The notes: generated by a model not told the origin, from the sequence alone. A stretch of 64,000 nucleotides of DNA from Candidatus Melainabacteria bacterium (GCA_005110385.1 DUDT01000012.1:148600-212599); one strand, 5' to 3'; positions 32,696-42,486 are shown, numbered from the stretch's first letter. Numbers and translations: made by a program.

Positions 32696-33765
32696 TGATC
32701 TCTTCTATACCAAGTTCTTCTATGCTCTAAAGCATCTTTAATTATAGTCTCTATTGAGTTGAATTTAGGCTGAAAGCCTAGAAGTCTTAAGGCTTTTTCT
32801 GGACTCGCAACAAGATAGGCAGGATCACCAATACGGCGCGGCTTTAAACCATAGTTTATTTTTTGATTTATTAGTTTTTCAGTAATGTTTACTATCTCTT
32901 TTACAGAAAAACCTTGGCCGTAGCCGAGGTTATAGATCTGATTTATGTTTTCAAACTTGGGTACACTATTATTTTCCCTATTCATTCTATTTAGTAGTGA
33001 AGCTGTATGTTTAGTAATATTTTCATTCTCTAAATTAACGTGAAGTGCTTCTAGTGCTAGTAAGTGAGCTTGGGCTAAATCCTTAACATGAATATAATCC
33101 CTAATAGCAGTACCATCTGGAGTTAGATAGTCATTACCATAGATACTGAAATCTTCTCGCTTCTCCAGTGCGAAGTCTAGTAATAATGGAATTAGATGTG
33201 TCTCGGGCTGATGACATTCACCTAAAACCCCGTCAGCGCCAGCTACATTAAAGAAACGAAATATTATGTAATTTAATGTCGAAGCTTGGATAGCTTTTTC
33301 GAATTCAAGCTTAGAAGATCCATAGGGGTTAATTGGTGCAAGGGTGGTTTCCTCGTTTATGTAAGCAGTGCCATTGGAGTCATATTCTTGTGGAATGCCA
33401 TAAACTGCTGCTGTGCTGGAGAATATAATATTTTTAAAATTTAATTTTTCTAAGGAGTCTAGAAATAATTTAGCTTTATGAAAATTATTATCGAAATATT
33501 TTTCGGGATTTTTTACTGATTCAGCTACTTCGATAAATCCAGCTAGATGTATCACTGAATTAAGCTCAGGGTGAGAGTCTTTAATTTCTTTTAATAATGC
33601 AGTATCTGTGATATCTCCCTCGTAGAATTTAACTGCCTGAGGAATATTTTCACGAAAGCCTGTAGATAAATTATCTAGGCCAATTACCGAATGGTTTTCT
33701 TGAATTAAGGTTTGGCATATTATTGAGCCGATATAACCAGCACAGCCAGTGACTAGAATTTGCAC
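32692..33765 (-). CDS. galE: UDP-glucose 4-epimerase
   Basis: GalE interconverts UDP-glucose and UDP-galactose using bound NAD. The Rossmann glycine motif LVTGCAGYIGSIICQTLIQE is at the N-terminus; DNLSTGFRENIP, VIHLAGFIEVAESV, FSSTAAVYG, PYGSSKLEFEKAI (the catalytic YxxxK appears as YGSSK), RFFNVAGAD and TAIRDYIHVKDLAQAHLLA follow. The GTG at 33765 is preferred: it gives the normal N-terminus (VQILVTG), and TAAAAT ends 7 nt upstream. A longer frame to 33846 begins inside a dispersed repeat. A 30-residue insertion (ENITKHTASLLNRMN) near residue 265 is unusual for the family. Confidence 0.93.
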   Translation of the reverse strand: MQILVTGCAGYIGSIICQTLIQENHSVIGLDNLSTGFRENIPQAVKFYEGDITDTALLKEIKDSHPELNSVIHLAGFIEVAESVKNPEKYFDNNFHKAKLFLDSLEKLNFKNIIFSSTAAVYGIPQEYDSNGTAYINEETTLAPINPYGSSKLEFEKAIQASTLNYIIFRFFNVAGADGVLGECHQPETHLIPLLLDFALEKREDFSIYGNDYLTPDGTAIRDYIHVKDLAQAHLLALEALHVNLENENITKHTASLLNRMNRENNSVPKFENINQIYNLGYGQGFSVKEIVNITEKLINQKINYGLKPRRIGDPAYLVASPEKALRLLGFQPKFNSIETIIKDALEHRRTWYRRDQ

Positions 33766-33801
33766 TAGGACTATTTTAGCTTGTATAGTAACTTTATACA
33801 T

Positions 33802-33841
33802 GGGACTGCTCGCAAACTTCAATTCCTGCGTTTTCGTTGTC
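33802..33841. repeat. Dispersed repeat copy D upstream of galE
   Basis: Minus-strand reading: GACAACGAAAACGCAGGAAT then TGAAGTTTGCGAGCAGTCCC. It lies in the divergent region between galE and the GT2 gene. An ATG just before the core opens a frame that runs into galE (MKTTKTQELKFASSP), a spurious extension. Confidence 0.75.
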
Positions 33842-33876
33842 TTCATGATTCTCTTCTGCGGTAATTCCTAAAATTA

Positions 33877-35085
33877 ATGAAAATCAGTTTCGCTATATGT
33901 ACTTATAATCGCCTGAGCTACTTAAAATTAGTAACAGAAGATTTTTTTAAACAGTGTAATGAAATTGGGTCTCATTTAAATTCTTGGACTATTCATCAAG
34001 AGATTGATGCTGAGAGTGGAATGCTCAACCAATTGTTAGAAATTGAATTTTTGTTGATTAATAATAATTCTAACGATGCTGCAGAAGAATGTTATAAATC
34101 CTTTATTGAAAACTTTGAATTGCATTTCGCTTCTTTGCCTTCAAATAATTTAAATGTTAGGGTGAAATACTCAGCTATTTATATTTTTGAAAAAAAACAA
34201 GGTCTGTCTCATGCTCGTAATGCTGCGATTGAGAGGTTTACTGGTGAATATCTTGTTTTTTTAGATGATGATATTCGTCTTGCAGATTCATTTCTATTAA
34301 ATTTATTAATGAACATCCAATATCTTTTAGTGACTGATTCTCTAGATCTTAATTTAGAATCCTTCCCCACTAAGACTGCCTCCTTGCCTTTTATAGCTTC
34401 GGTTAGAATTATCCCAGAGTGGGAATTAGAAAAACCAGAATGGCTCAGCTCTAAACCACCTTTCTCTTTAAGTCCTTCAGTCTTTCCTTCACATGATTAT
34501 GGTTCAGAGAGCCGAACATATCCTTTTGTTTTTGAAAATTTAAAAGTAGCTAATCCAATTGGTGCTGTGATGTTGATTTCTCGATCGGTGTTTGAAAAAA
34601 TTGGGATTTTTAATACTGAATTAGGCGTAGGTAGCTCTGTTCTGGGTTTTGGCTTGCACGAAGATACTGAATTTTTCAGAACGGCTTTAAAGGAAAGGGT
34701 TCCTATTTATTATTGGGGTGATACTCAAGTTATCCATCCCGTAACCAAACAAAGGATGAGTGGAAAGTATATCTGTGATTGGTATTTTAAATCTGGGAAA
34801 AGCCTCACTTGGTTAGCTTTCAATCGGGCAGATCTTTTTGAAAATGGGCAAGCAGGGATGATCGGCATGCCAGTGTTTCTGATAAGGAAGCTTCCCAAAA
34901 TTTTAAAACAGTTTTTAAGTGTGAAAATTATGGCGATTCCAGTTTATTTAATTTTAAAGTTGCTATCATTAATGTGTTTCAGCTTACTAAGCTATTTAAG
35001 TTTTAATTTTAGGATTATTATTTATTTTCGAGCTTTGATGATGAAATGCCTCGGGGAAATTAGTGCCTTTAGAGTACTGCATTGA
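33877..35085 (+). CDS. Glycosyltransferase family 2
   Basis: A 402-residue GT-A fold glycosyltransferase. The start KISFAICTYNRLSYLKLVTE is the nucleotide-sugar binding strand with the CTYNR signature; QGLSHARNAAIERFTGEYLV and the metal-binding LVFLDDDIRLADSF (DDD) follow; PIGAVMLISRSVFEKIGIF and GLHEDTEFFRTALKE match the acceptor side with the ED motif. The C-terminal region (VPVYLILKLLSLMCFSLLSY) is hydrophobic and may anchor it to the membrane. Its stop overlaps the next gene's upstream region. Acceptor and sugar not determined; likely part of surface glycan synthesis with galE. Confidence 0.88.
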   Translation: MKISFAICTYNRLSYLKLVTEDFFKQCNEIGSHLNSWTIHQEIDAESGMLNQLLEIEFLLINNNSNDAAEECYKSFIENFELHFASLPSNNLNVRVKYSAIYIFEKKQGLSHARNAAIERFTGEYLVFLDDDIRLADSFLLNLLMNIQYLLVTDSLDLNLESFPTKTASLPFIASVRIIPEWELEKPEWLSSKPPFSLSPSVFPSHDYGSESRTYPFVFENLKVANPIGAVMLISRSVFEKIGIFNTELGVGSSVLGFGLHEDTEFFRTALKERVPIYYWGDTQVIHPVTKQRMSGKYICDWYFKSGKSLTWLAFNRADLFENGQAGMIGMPVFLIRKLPKILKQFLSVKIMAIPVYLILKLLSLMCFSLLSYLSFNFRIIIYFRALMMKCLGEISAFRVLH

Positions 35086-35120
35086 TCTCTGTTAGAATTT
35101 ATTTAAGGTCTATAACCCTA

Positions 35121-36491
35121 ATGAAGCTTTTACCTAAATCAATCTGCCATTATTTAAATCTATTCTTAGCATTTATTGTTTTAATATTTTCTTTAAATCC
35201 AGTCTTAGCGATACCTTCACATCGCTTAGCAAGAGCTCCTTATTTACAGAATGTGATGACAGATGGTTCGGTGTTTATTCATTTTAAAACGAAGACTGCG
35301 TGCCGGGCAGAAGTTCGTTATGGTAAGGGACTTACAGATATAAATCAAAAAGCTGTAGATAAAATTATTCGCACTTCTCATGAAATTAAACTAACGGCTC
35401 TTGAGCCTAATCGTCGATACTTTTATCAAATTAGTGAATCAGATTCGCGTGGTGTGATGATCCCAGCTCATAAAGAGTTTTTCAGCTTTATAGCACCATC
35501 ACCAGTAGACCCAGTGAAGGAGATTAAGGTGTGGATCTTAGGCGATCCGGGTACGGCTATAGCTCAGGATTTTCAGAAATATTTTAAGAAAACTCAGGTT
35601 AAAGTTAGAGATTCACTTTTAGGCTATGAAAAAACTCTCCCTAATCTTATTTTCACTTTAGGAGATAATGTTTATCCTTTTGGTTCTGAAGAATATTTCG
35701 ATAAGGCATTCTTTACTATTTATGAGGATATCTTTTATCAAGTGCCTCTTTATACTTGTTACGGCAATCATGATCAAGGCATAGAGGCTACTGGTAAAAT
35801 TTATGCAGTTTCATGTCCTCGCCCTCAGGGAGTGTATTTCGATCTTTTTAATTTACCGACTAAGGGTGAAGGTGGTGGAAAGCCCTCCGGTACAGAAGCT
35901 TATTATTCAGTAGAGTACGGGCCTGCTCATTTTGTGGTTTTAGATACTATTGCACTTGATTGTAACTATAAGCAGATGTTTGATTGGCTAGATAAGGATT
36001 TAAAGGCGGTCACTGATGGTAAATGGAAAATCGTGATAAGTCATTATCCTTTGAAATCTCAGTTTTTTGATCAGACCAAGAAAAATTCTAAAATCGCAGA
36101 GATCTCTGAATATACCTTTAAGACGAAGATGCTTGAACTTAATGATAAGTTTGATGTGGATTTAATGATAAGTGGTCATATACACACTTACCAGAGAACA
36201 TTTCCTGTTAAAGACGGGCGAATTCGCTCACATTTCGCAGCGAAGATCTCCGAAGCGAATACCTCTCGTTATGATAGGCATGAGGGGACTATTTATATGC
36301 TTGCTGGTACTGCTGGTTCAGCGTGGACTAATAGTAAATTAAAGCATTCTAGTTTTACTGCTAAAGCACTTGGTAAGCCGGGTGCGCTCATTTTGAAAAT
36401 AAAACCAGAGTCTATGACAGTTAACTTTTTAGGTGATTCAGGAAAAGTTTTAGATCATATTAAAATCCAGAATAACGAGCGTAGAATATAA
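35121..36491 (+). CDS. Secreted purple acid phosphatase-like metallophosphoesterase
   Basis: A 456-residue exported phosphatase. A signal peptide is clear (MKLLPKSICHYLNLFLAFIV with cleavage near VLAIPS). An N-terminal fibronectin-like domain follows (RLARAPYLQNVMTDGSVFIH), as in purple acid phosphatases. The metallophosphoesterase core has WILGDPGTA, TLGDNVYPFGSEEYF, YGNHDQGIEA, VISHYPLKS and the SGHIHTYQRTFP motif, giving the Asp/Asn/His metal ligands in the expected order. The ATG at 35121 begins the signal peptide exactly and is preceded by TATAAC; an earlier in-frame start at 35082 would overlap the GT2 gene. Role: phosphate release outside the cell or in the periplasm. Confidence 0.9.
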   Translation: MKLLPKSICHYLNLFLAFIVLIFSLNPVLAIPSHRLARAPYLQNVMTDGSVFIHFKTKTACRAEVRYGKGLTDINQKAVDKIIRTSHEIKLTALEPNRRYFYQISESDSRGVMIPAHKEFFSFIAPSPVDPVKEIKVWILGDPGTAIAQDFQKYFKKTQVKVRDSLLGYEKTLPNLIFTLGDNVYPFGSEEYFDKAFFTIYEDIFYQVPLYTCYGNHDQGIEATGKIYAVSCPRPQGVYFDLFNLPTKGEGGGKPSGTEAYYSVEYGPAHFVVLDTIALDCNYKQMFDWLDKDLKAVTDGKWKIVISHYPLKSQFFDQTKKNSKIAEISEYTFKTKMLELNDKFDVDLMISGHIHTYQRTFPVKDGRIRSHFAAKISEANTSRYDRHEGTIYMLAGTAGSAWTNSKLKHSSFTAKALGKPGALILKIKPESMTVNFLGDSGKVLDHIKIQNNERRI

Positions 36492-36588
36492 GTTTTTCTT
36501 TATTTTCCACTAGTCTTTATGATGATATATTCTTAGTTGGTAAATTTCAATGGCTTGAATTCCTCAAGTCTTGTTTTATTTTATTTTT

Positions 36589-36618
36589 TTCACAATTTTG
36601 TTATTTTTTTTGTATAAT
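36589..36618 (+). promoter_or_regulatory. Sigma70-type promoter of the 442-residue unknown protein
   Basis: TTCACA (36589-36594) and TATAAT (36613-36618) are 18 nt apart, and the ATG is at 36645. This is one of the few full -35/-10 pairs in the window. Confidence 0.5.
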
Positions 36619-36644
36619 AATTAGAAATTAGGTTTTGTTACTTT

Positions 36645-37973
36645 ATGACAGATCAGCCAAGCTCAGTTAGTTCTACTTTAGGTTTTAATAATCCTTCTGC
36701 ATCTATTGGGTCGACGGGTGTTCCTCTGGCAGATGCTTTGTTTACGAGTATTAAGCAAGGTGCCGAAAAACAAGCTTTGGTTGATGCCCTGCCTGATCGT
36801 TCACAAGGCCAGATGCTTGCTATGGAACGTGAAGCAAGTAATAAGGAGATGCCGCCTTCTCCCCAAGATTTAAATCAAGTGCTGGGTGAATCCCAAGCCA
36901 TTAATGAGTTGCATTTAGGGCTTAGGACGGCTGCTTCGGCGGATACTAATGCTTCACAAAAGATGGGTGCATTCATGGCAACTGCATCGATGCCTTGGGC
37001 ATCATCTGAATCTGTACTTAAGCCGCAGTATCATAGTGCGGTGACTGCACGTAATCCCTTTGTAGAAGCTGTACGAGGGAATCCAGTTGCGAAAATTGCA
37101 GCTTTAGCTTTTATTCCTACGACTCCTTTTGCCTTGTGGACTTTAATGGGGGGGCAGACTTCAGCTGATAAAGCTCTTGCTGTTGTTTCATTGGCTCAGA
37201 ATGAATTCGTTATAGAGGGAATTAAAGATGGCTCGATTAATGATTTTTCTACGCGTGTTAATAGTGGAATGGACTTTTTAAATGGTATGAAGCTTGAATC
37301 TATAAAAGCAGAGTCTGATCCTTCTTTGAGATTTGCTGGTTTATTGCTTGAAAAGGTTATGAAATCAGAGGAAAATCCGAATATTCTTCAAGAAAAAGTT
37401 ACTGAACATCATATCATTGGAGCAAGAGAGCTTTTAAATGAATTGAAGGCATTTTTGACTAAAAATCCAGAAAATATAATTTCTGGTGTGAAACAAGATG
37501 GTGGACCGTTTGCTTTAAAAGCCATGGTTCAGGCTGTGACTGGAGTTCCAGCTTTACTTGAGGCTAAGTATCACGCTGGTCCTCAAGTAGATTCATTAAT
37601 GAAAACTATTGGTATTGATGGAAAACAAGCTGAAAAACATCTTGAAACATTAAATGGAGTAGGAGGCTTCTTTGGAAAGCTTTTAGGTCTTCAAGTTGAA
37701 AAAGCTGGGGCTGTTTTGGAGAAAGCTAGAGAGAGTAGTGAAACAATCTCTAAGCAGGCTGCTCAGCAGATTATGACAGAATTAGCTCAAACGGTAAGTG
37801 ATCCACAGACTCGTGAAGGTATTAATAGTGCAAATAGTCGCCTTGCTAATCTTGCAACTCAACTTGTCCGAACTTTTTCTGGTAAAGCGAATGAACAATT
37901 CAACAGTAATTTAGCGAGTGTTAATGAAGCCATGGCTGCGGCGGCTCGTGCAAAGAATGCCCATTTGAATTAA
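36645..37973 (+). CDS. Large protein of unknown function, Ala/Gln/Ser-rich N-terminus
   Basis: A 442-residue protein, not recognised. The first 40 residues are Ser/Pro/Gly-rich and look disordered (MTDQPSSVSSTLGFNNPSAS). A moderately hydrophobic stretch around residues 145-165 (VAKIAALAFIPTTPFALWTL) could be one membrane-active helix. The remainder is helical, with low cysteine content and a coil-forming C-terminus (EKAGAVLEKARESSETISKQ). There is no signal peptide. It has its own promoter and no operon partners. In composition and layout it resembles the unknown proteins at 49187-50746 and 57717-60213, but I cannot show homology by eye. Confidence 0.8.
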   Translation: MTDQPSSVSSTLGFNNPSASIGSTGVPLADALFTSIKQGAEKQALVDALPDRSQGQMLAMEREASNKEMPPSPQDLNQVLGESQAINELHLGLRTAASADTNASQKMGAFMATASMPWASSESVLKPQYHSAVTARNPFVEAVRGNPVAKIAALAFIPTTPFALWTLMGGQTSADKALAVVSLAQNEFVIEGIKDGSINDFSTRVNSGMDFLNGMKLESIKAESDPSLRFAGLLLEKVMKSEENPNILQEKVTEHHIIGARELLNELKAFLTKNPENIISGVKQDGGPFALKAMVQAVTGVPALLEAKYHAGPQVDSLMKTIGIDGKQAEKHLETLNGVGGFFGKLLGLQVEKAGAVLEKARESSETISKQAAQQIMTELAQTVSDPQTREGINSANSRLANLATQLVRTFSGKANEQFNSNLASVNEAMAAAARAKNAHLN

Positions 37974-38018
37974 TTAAAACATCCCGCTGCACAAAAGCGG
38001 TGCTTGCTGTTATGAACT

Positions 38019-39062
38019 CTAAAACAGTCCTATCTTCTGAATAACAGCCTGAGTATTTATATAACCATTAAGTTCTTGCTGAGCGGTTTCTAATTTTTCA
38101 ATAAGGCTTATACCATCTTTCAGGTTTTTAAGATGAGCAGTTTCCTGACCAGCCTGCTTGCCCGTATTTAATAAAACCCTCTCTTCAAGCTCTTTACAGA
38201 ATTTCTCTTCTAGCTCTTCACAAAATTCAAGAACATCTTCTCTTTTAAATTTTTTTACCTCTTCAGAGAAAAGTAAATTTTTAGTTTTAGTATTTAAGGA
38301 ATTATCGTCATAGTATTTTTTAAAAATAGAGTGAAGGTTTTTTTCATTAGTATCTTTAATTTCACTTGCTGAATCTGAGCTGATTTCATGCAAGCCCGCA
38401 TCAAGAGATTGCTTGCAAACGTGCAAGTTTAAACCCACCTCAGGGAAAATCTGCAAACACTGCGATCTGCTTTTCAAGGTACCTAAAACATTCTTACTAC
38501 TAGAGGCGAATAATAGGTATAAAGTTCGAGGATGTGGCTCTTCGATGCTCTTTAGTAGTGCGTTTGCTGAGTTCTTGTTAAGATACTCATAGTCAGCGGG
38601 GTCTATAATAATTATTCTAAAGAAACTAGAACTCTGTGAAAGCGTATCTTGGAGCTTTTTTATATACTCGATTTTTATATTTTTTCCTTTCTCTAAGTTA
38701 ATCAGTAAAGGAGTTTTAGGATGTTTATCTTCGATAATCCATTTGCAGTTTTGGCAGGAGTTGCAAGCGGTGCTTAGTTTATTACTTTTATTCTCATTTA
38801 TATAAGACTGCTTAGTAATGTTATCGATTAAAGCTGAATTTCTTTCACAGTTAAGAATTTTATTTAATTCTTTAGCGATAAGATATTTTTCTGAAGAGCA
38901 GTTCTCGCCACTGAAAATGTAAGAACTTACTAGCTGACCTTGATTTAGAGCTTTATTTAGAAAGTTTAGTGCATGATCATTAATGCACTGCTCGCTAATA
39001 CCATTATTTAAAGAGGATTGAGTCAACAATTCTTGCCTCAAATTAATAAAAAGATCGCTCAT
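38019..39062 (-). CDS. holB: DNA polymerase III delta' subunit
   Basis: The delta' subunit is the clamp-loader part that contacts delta and DnaX. The 347-residue protein has the AAA+ fold pattern with a degenerate P-loop (IFSGENCSSEKYLIAKELNK), as expected for delta', a zinc-binding cysteine set (NCERN, then ACNSCQNCKW), IIIIDPADYEYLNKNSANAL, and the arginine-finger region LLKSIEEPHPRTLYLLFASS (sensor 1 SRC motif follows as LKSRSQCLQIFP). The C-terminal part is diverged. It follows gatA with a 6-nt gap on the minus strand. Confidence 0.85.
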   Translation of the reverse strand: MSDLFINLRQELLTQSSLNNGISEQCINDHALNFLNKALNQGQLVSSYIFSGENCSSEKYLIAKELNKILNCERNSALIDNITKQSYINENKSNKLSTACNSCQNCKWIIEDKHPKTPLLINLEKGKNIKIEYIKKLQDTLSQSSSFFRIIIIDPADYEYLNKNSANALLKSIEEPHPRTLYLLFASSSKNVLGTLKSRSQCLQIFPEVGLNLHVCKQSLDAGLHEISSDSASEIKDTNEKNLHSIFKKYYDDNSLNTKTKNLLFSEEVKKFKREDVLEFCEELEEKFCKELEERVLLNTGKQAGQETAHLKNLKDGISLIEKLETAQQELNGYINTQAVIQKIGLF

Positions 39063-39068
39063 CGATGA

Positions 39069-40565
39069 TTAAGCGAAGCTCGCGAGGCTAGGTTTTTTAA
39101 GTTCTTTAATTAAGCTTTGCTCTAGTGCATAAGCTGTATTATATAGAACCTTTTCGCCAAGTGCCTTGCCTACTAGCTGTATACCAATCGGCATGCCTTC
39201 TTTATCGTAGCCACCATTTAGAGACATGCTTGGTAATCCTGCTAGATTTACTGGAACAGTTAATACATCTGAAAGGTACATTTCAAGTGGATCTGATTTA
39301 GCACCAAATTTAAATGCAGTACTTGGGGTGGTTAGCGAAAGGATTACATCACATTCTTCAAAGGCTTTAGAAAAATCGTTAAATATAAGTCTTCTAACTT
39401 CTTGTGCTTTTTTGTAATAGGCATCGTAATATCCGGAGCTTAATACGTAAGTACCAAGCATGATACGGCGTTGAACCTCTTTTCCGAATTGAGTTCTAGA
39501 CTCTTTATAGAGGGACTCTAAATCTTGAGTCTCAGCTCTGTGACCGAAACGCACGCCATCATAGCGAGACAAATTAGAACTAGCTTCCGCTGGGGCGATT
39601 ATATAATAACAAGCTAGGCTAGCTTTAATATGTGGCAGCTTCACTTTTACTATTTCAGCACCTAAATCTAAGTAGGTTTTTATAGCATTATCTAGGGCTG
39701 AACGCATCTCGTGATCAAGCTTGTCTGCTGATAAATCATCGCTAATGCCTATTTTTAAACCTTTTAAGCTGCCAGTTTTTTCGAAATTATTTTTTATATA
39801 ATCAAGGTAGTTTTCAGTAGGAGTGTTAATAGAGGTACTATCCTTCGCATCGTAACCAGACATCACTTCTAGTAATAATGCGTTATCTTTTACATCTTTT
39901 GTCATAGGACCTGCTTGGTCAAGGCTGCTCGCAAAGGCGATAATGCCATATCTGGAAACCTTTCCGTATGTGGGTTTCATGCCAGTGATGCCGCAGTAAG
40001 CGGCGGGTTGGCGAATAGAGCCACCAGTATCAGTCCCAAAAGCCAATGGTACTAATTCTGCAGAAACGGCGGCGGAAGAGCCTCCCGAGCTACCTCCAGG
40101 TACACGACTTAAGTCCCAAGGATTTTTACATGGACCAAAGGCACTAGTTTCATTACTGCTGCCCATCGCAAACTCATCTAAATTTAGCTTCCCTAGAGGA
40201 ATAGCCCCAGCATTAATAACTTTATTCACAATAGTCGCGTTATAGACAGATTTATGACCTTTTAGGATATTAGAGGCTGCTGTCGTTTCAGTACCGATCA
40301 TGTTAATGAGATCTTTAACACCGATAGGAACGCCAGCTAATTTCCCAAAGTTCTTGTGATCATCTCCTCTAGCTAGTCTTTGATCAAGAAGCTTGGCTTT
40401 TTGTAGAGCAAGCTCAGGGCAGAGAGAGATAAAAGCATTAAGATCTTTATTTAGTCTAGTCGCTCTTTCTAGAAAGGCTTTAGTGATCTCTTCGGCGGTG
40501 AGTTCACCAGACATAAAACTTATATTAAGTTCTATCGCACTTTTATTTGTAATGTTTTCTGACAC
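39069..40565 (-). CDS. gatA: Aspartyl/glutamyl-tRNA amidotransferase subunit A
   Basis: GatA is the glutaminase/amidase subunit of GatCAB, which amidates Glu-tRNA(Gln) or Asp-tRNA(Asn). The 498-residue length is normal. The amidase signature is present: AGVPIGVKDLINMIGTETTA (catalytic Lys), GSSNETSAFGPCKNPWD, VPGGSSGGSSAAVSAELVPL and GTDTGGSIRQPAAYCGITG (Ser-cisSer). Other Gat genes are not in the window. It is the middle gene of a minus-strand run that ends in holB; a dispersed repeat separates it from the exported protein gene downstream of which it lies. Confidence 0.97.
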   Translation of the reverse strand: MSENITNKSAIELNISFMSGELTAEEITKAFLERATRLNKDLNAFISLCPELALQKAKLLDQRLARGDDHKNFGKLAGVPIGVKDLINMIGTETTAASNILKGHKSVYNATIVNKVINAGAIPLGKLNLDEFAMGSSNETSAFGPCKNPWDLSRVPGGSSGGSSAAVSAELVPLAFGTDTGGSIRQPAAYCGITGMKPTYGKVSRYGIIAFASSLDQAGPMTKDVKDNALLLEVMSGYDAKDSTSINTPTENYLDYIKNNFEKTGSLKGLKIGISDDLSADKLDHEMRSALDNAIKTYLDLGAEIVKVKLPHIKASLACYYIIAPAEASSNLSRYDGVRFGHRAETQDLESLYKESRTQFGKEVQRRIMLGTYVLSSGYYDAYYKKAQEVRRLIFNDFSKAFEECDVILSLTTPSTAFKFGAKSDPLEMYLSDVLTVPVNLAGLPSMSLNGGYDKEGMPIGIQLVGKALGEKVLYNTAYALEQSLIKELKKPSLASFA

Positions 40566-40583
40566 ATTAAGATTTTAACATGC

Positions 40584-40625
40584 TGATACTGCTTGCAGTC
40601 CTCAATTTCTGCGTTTTCGTTGCCA
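40584..40625. repeat. Dispersed repeat copy E upstream of gatA
   Basis: Minus-strand reading: GGCAACGAAAACGCAGAAAT then TGAGGACTGCAAGCAGTATC. It keeps the full core and includes the small palindrome ACTGCAAGCAGT. It fills the gap between two minus-strand genes. Confidence 0.75.
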
Positions 40626-40634
40626 TTATGATCC

Positions 40635-41423
40635 TCACTGAAGCTCTTTAATACGCAAAAAGGTTTTTACTTTAATATCATTAAAATACTCAATAAATTC
40701 AAAATGACCATCGGCAAATTCTTTTCCAGTACCTTCTATATTAACTTCGTCTAAGTTCCCTCTACTCACTAATTCAAGGAGATGGGTTTTAGGATTAACT
40801 ACTCCTTCGACATTCATATTATAGGTACTACCAGCTAAAGTTCCTTCACTAATACGATGCTTAGTGAAATATTGCACTGACTTACCACCAAAATAACCAA
40901 GTACATTATTAGTCATAGCATTTCCATCACTTTCGACATGAAGAGACATGAGATTAAATGCCCCGACATTACAGTAAATACTCATTTGAGCTTTACGTGG
41001 CAAACTTAGTTCCATAATGTTTTTGTAAACGATGGGATAGGAGTTTACTGTCCCTTTCGCGTCAATAATACGATCATTCCATTTAGTGGAACTTACGTAG
41101 ATATTTAAGAGCAGCTTTTGGTAAGGGACTTTAGCGTCTTTTTCGTAATAATATCTTTCTAAATGAGCCGTACCCTTTTTTCGATAAATTTTACTGTGCC
41201 CTAATCCTCTTAAAGCTAATATGGGAGTGTAATTAGCCATCAGCTTTGCTTTAGTATTTAATAAAGGAGCTAATTCTGCTGGTAGAATTTGGTTCTTGGT
41301 ATGGTTCTTGGTATGCTGCTGAGCTACTGTTGAGTTAGCTAATGCTTTTGAATAATTTAAAGACAATAAACTGAGACTGAAGAAGCATAAAGATAAATAA
41401 AGGATAGAGAGATGCTTTTTCAT
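40635..41423 (-). CDS. Exported protein of unknown function
   Basis: A 262-residue protein with a clear N-terminal signal peptide (MKKHLSILYLSLCFFSLSLL, cleavage near ALANS). The mature part is beta-rich, with alternating polar and hydrophobic residues (AQMSIYCNVGAFNLMSLHVE, HFEFIEYFNDIKVKTFLRIK), consistent with a periplasmic beta-sandwich or a DUF3108/outer-membrane-associated protein; this is only a resemblance. One Cys in the mature region. It is the first gene of a minus-strand group leading to gatA. Confidence 0.75.
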   Translation of the reverse strand: MKKHLSILYLSLCFFSLSLLSLNYSKALANSTVAQQHTKNHTKNQILPAELAPLLNTKAKLMANYTPILALRGLGHSKIYRKKGTAHLERYYYEKDAKVPYQKLLLNIYVSSTKWNDRIIDAKGTVNSYPIVYKNIMELSLPRKAQMSIYCNVGAFNLMSLHVESDGNAMTNNVLGYFGGKSVQYFTKHRISEGTLAGSTYNMNVEGVVNPKTHLLELVSRGNLDEVNIEGTGKEFADGHFEFIEYFNDIKVKTFLRIKELQ

Positions 41424-41528
41424 AGAGCTATTTATATATATTCACGAAAAAAAAGGGGAAGATAACTAATATAGCAAAAAAATTAGATAAAATTCTAAAT
41501 GCTGTTATTCTTGATAATAGGATTTAGT

Positions 41529-42443
41529 ATGGAAACTTTGTCTCAGATGGAGATACTTCAAGATTATGATATTACTAATTTAAGCACTTTGCGTGTGAGG
41601 GCAAAGGTTCGTTATTTTGTTGAGCCAGAGACTATAGAAGAATTAATTTCAGCCGTAAGCTTAGCTAAAGAAAAGAATCTTAAAACTTATTTTCTCGGTG
41701 GCGGTTCTAATTCACTTTTAAGCTCTAGAAATATAGATGCTTTTTTAATTTCTACTTTAAAACTAGATTTTATTAATGAGCTCGGTGATGGACTATTTGA
41801 GGTCGGAGCTGGACTTAAGATGCCACGTTTTTGTGGCAAGATGATACATAAATCGCTTACTGGTGTAGAGTTTATGGTAGGAATTCCTGGATCTATTGGT
41901 GGCGGAATTATTATGAATGCTGGAGCTCATGGGCGTGAATTCGCTCAAGTCTTCGTCTCTGCGAAGGTTTTAGATTTAGATACCTTGGTAATTAAGGAAC
42001 TTAATTTTCAAGATTTAAATTTTAAATATAGATCATCTTCTATTAATCCAGATAAGCAGTGTATTGTATCTGCTGTCTTGAAATTAGAATATTCTGATAA
42101 GGATAAAATTCGTGAAACAGTGGCTCATTATAATGCTGCTAGAACTACCTCCCAGCCTTTAAAAGCTTGGACTTGTGGCTGTACTTTTAAAAATCCAGAT
42201 AAATTTTCAGCTGGTAAACTAATTCAAGAATCTGGTGGAAAGCTTATGCAGATTGGTGATCTAAGAGTTTCTAATGTACATGCTAATTTTTTTGAAAATA
42301 TTGGAGCTGGCTCATCAATTGATTTCTGTAATCTGGTTTCTCAAATACAGAGATTAGTTGAGCAAGAAAAAAATATTAAACTATGTCCAGAAGTTAGACC
42401 TATCGGTGAATTTACCGAAGAAGAGCTTAAAATCTGGCTTTAA
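41529..42443 (+). CDS. murB: UDP-N-acetylenolpyruvoylglucosamine reductase
   Basis: MurB reduces UDP-GlcNAc-enolpyruvate to UDP-MurNAc with NADPH and FAD. The FAD-binding domain has TYFLGGGSNSLLSSRNID and the GIPGSIGGGIIMNAGAHGRE loop. The C-terminal domain shows NFKYRSSSINPD (conserved Tyr-Arg), WTCGCTFKNPDKFSAGKLIQ and LCPEVRPIGEF with the proton-donating Glu. In the position that often carries the catalytic Ser, this protein has Cys (CGCTFKNP), as seen in some type II MurBs. The ATG at 41529 is used; an ATG at 41499 would add ten hydrophobic residues of unclear value. It stands alone here. Confidence 0.93.
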   Translation: METLSQMEILQDYDITNLSTLRVRAKVRYFVEPETIEELISAVSLAKEKNLKTYFLGGGSNSLLSSRNIDAFLISTLKLDFINELGDGLFEVGAGLKMPRFCGKMIHKSLTGVEFMVGIPGSIGGGIIMNAGAHGREFAQVFVSAKVLDLDTLVIKELNFQDLNFKYRSSSINPDKQCIVSAVLKLEYSDKDKIRETVAHYNAARTTSQPLKAWTCGCTFKNPDKFSAGKLIQESGGKLMQIGDLRVSNVHANFFENIGAGSSIDFCNLVSQIQRLVEQEKNIKLCPEVRPIGEFTEEELKIWL

Positions 42444-42486
42444 TTTTTTTATTTTAAGTTACATATGTACTTTTTAAAGACTCTGT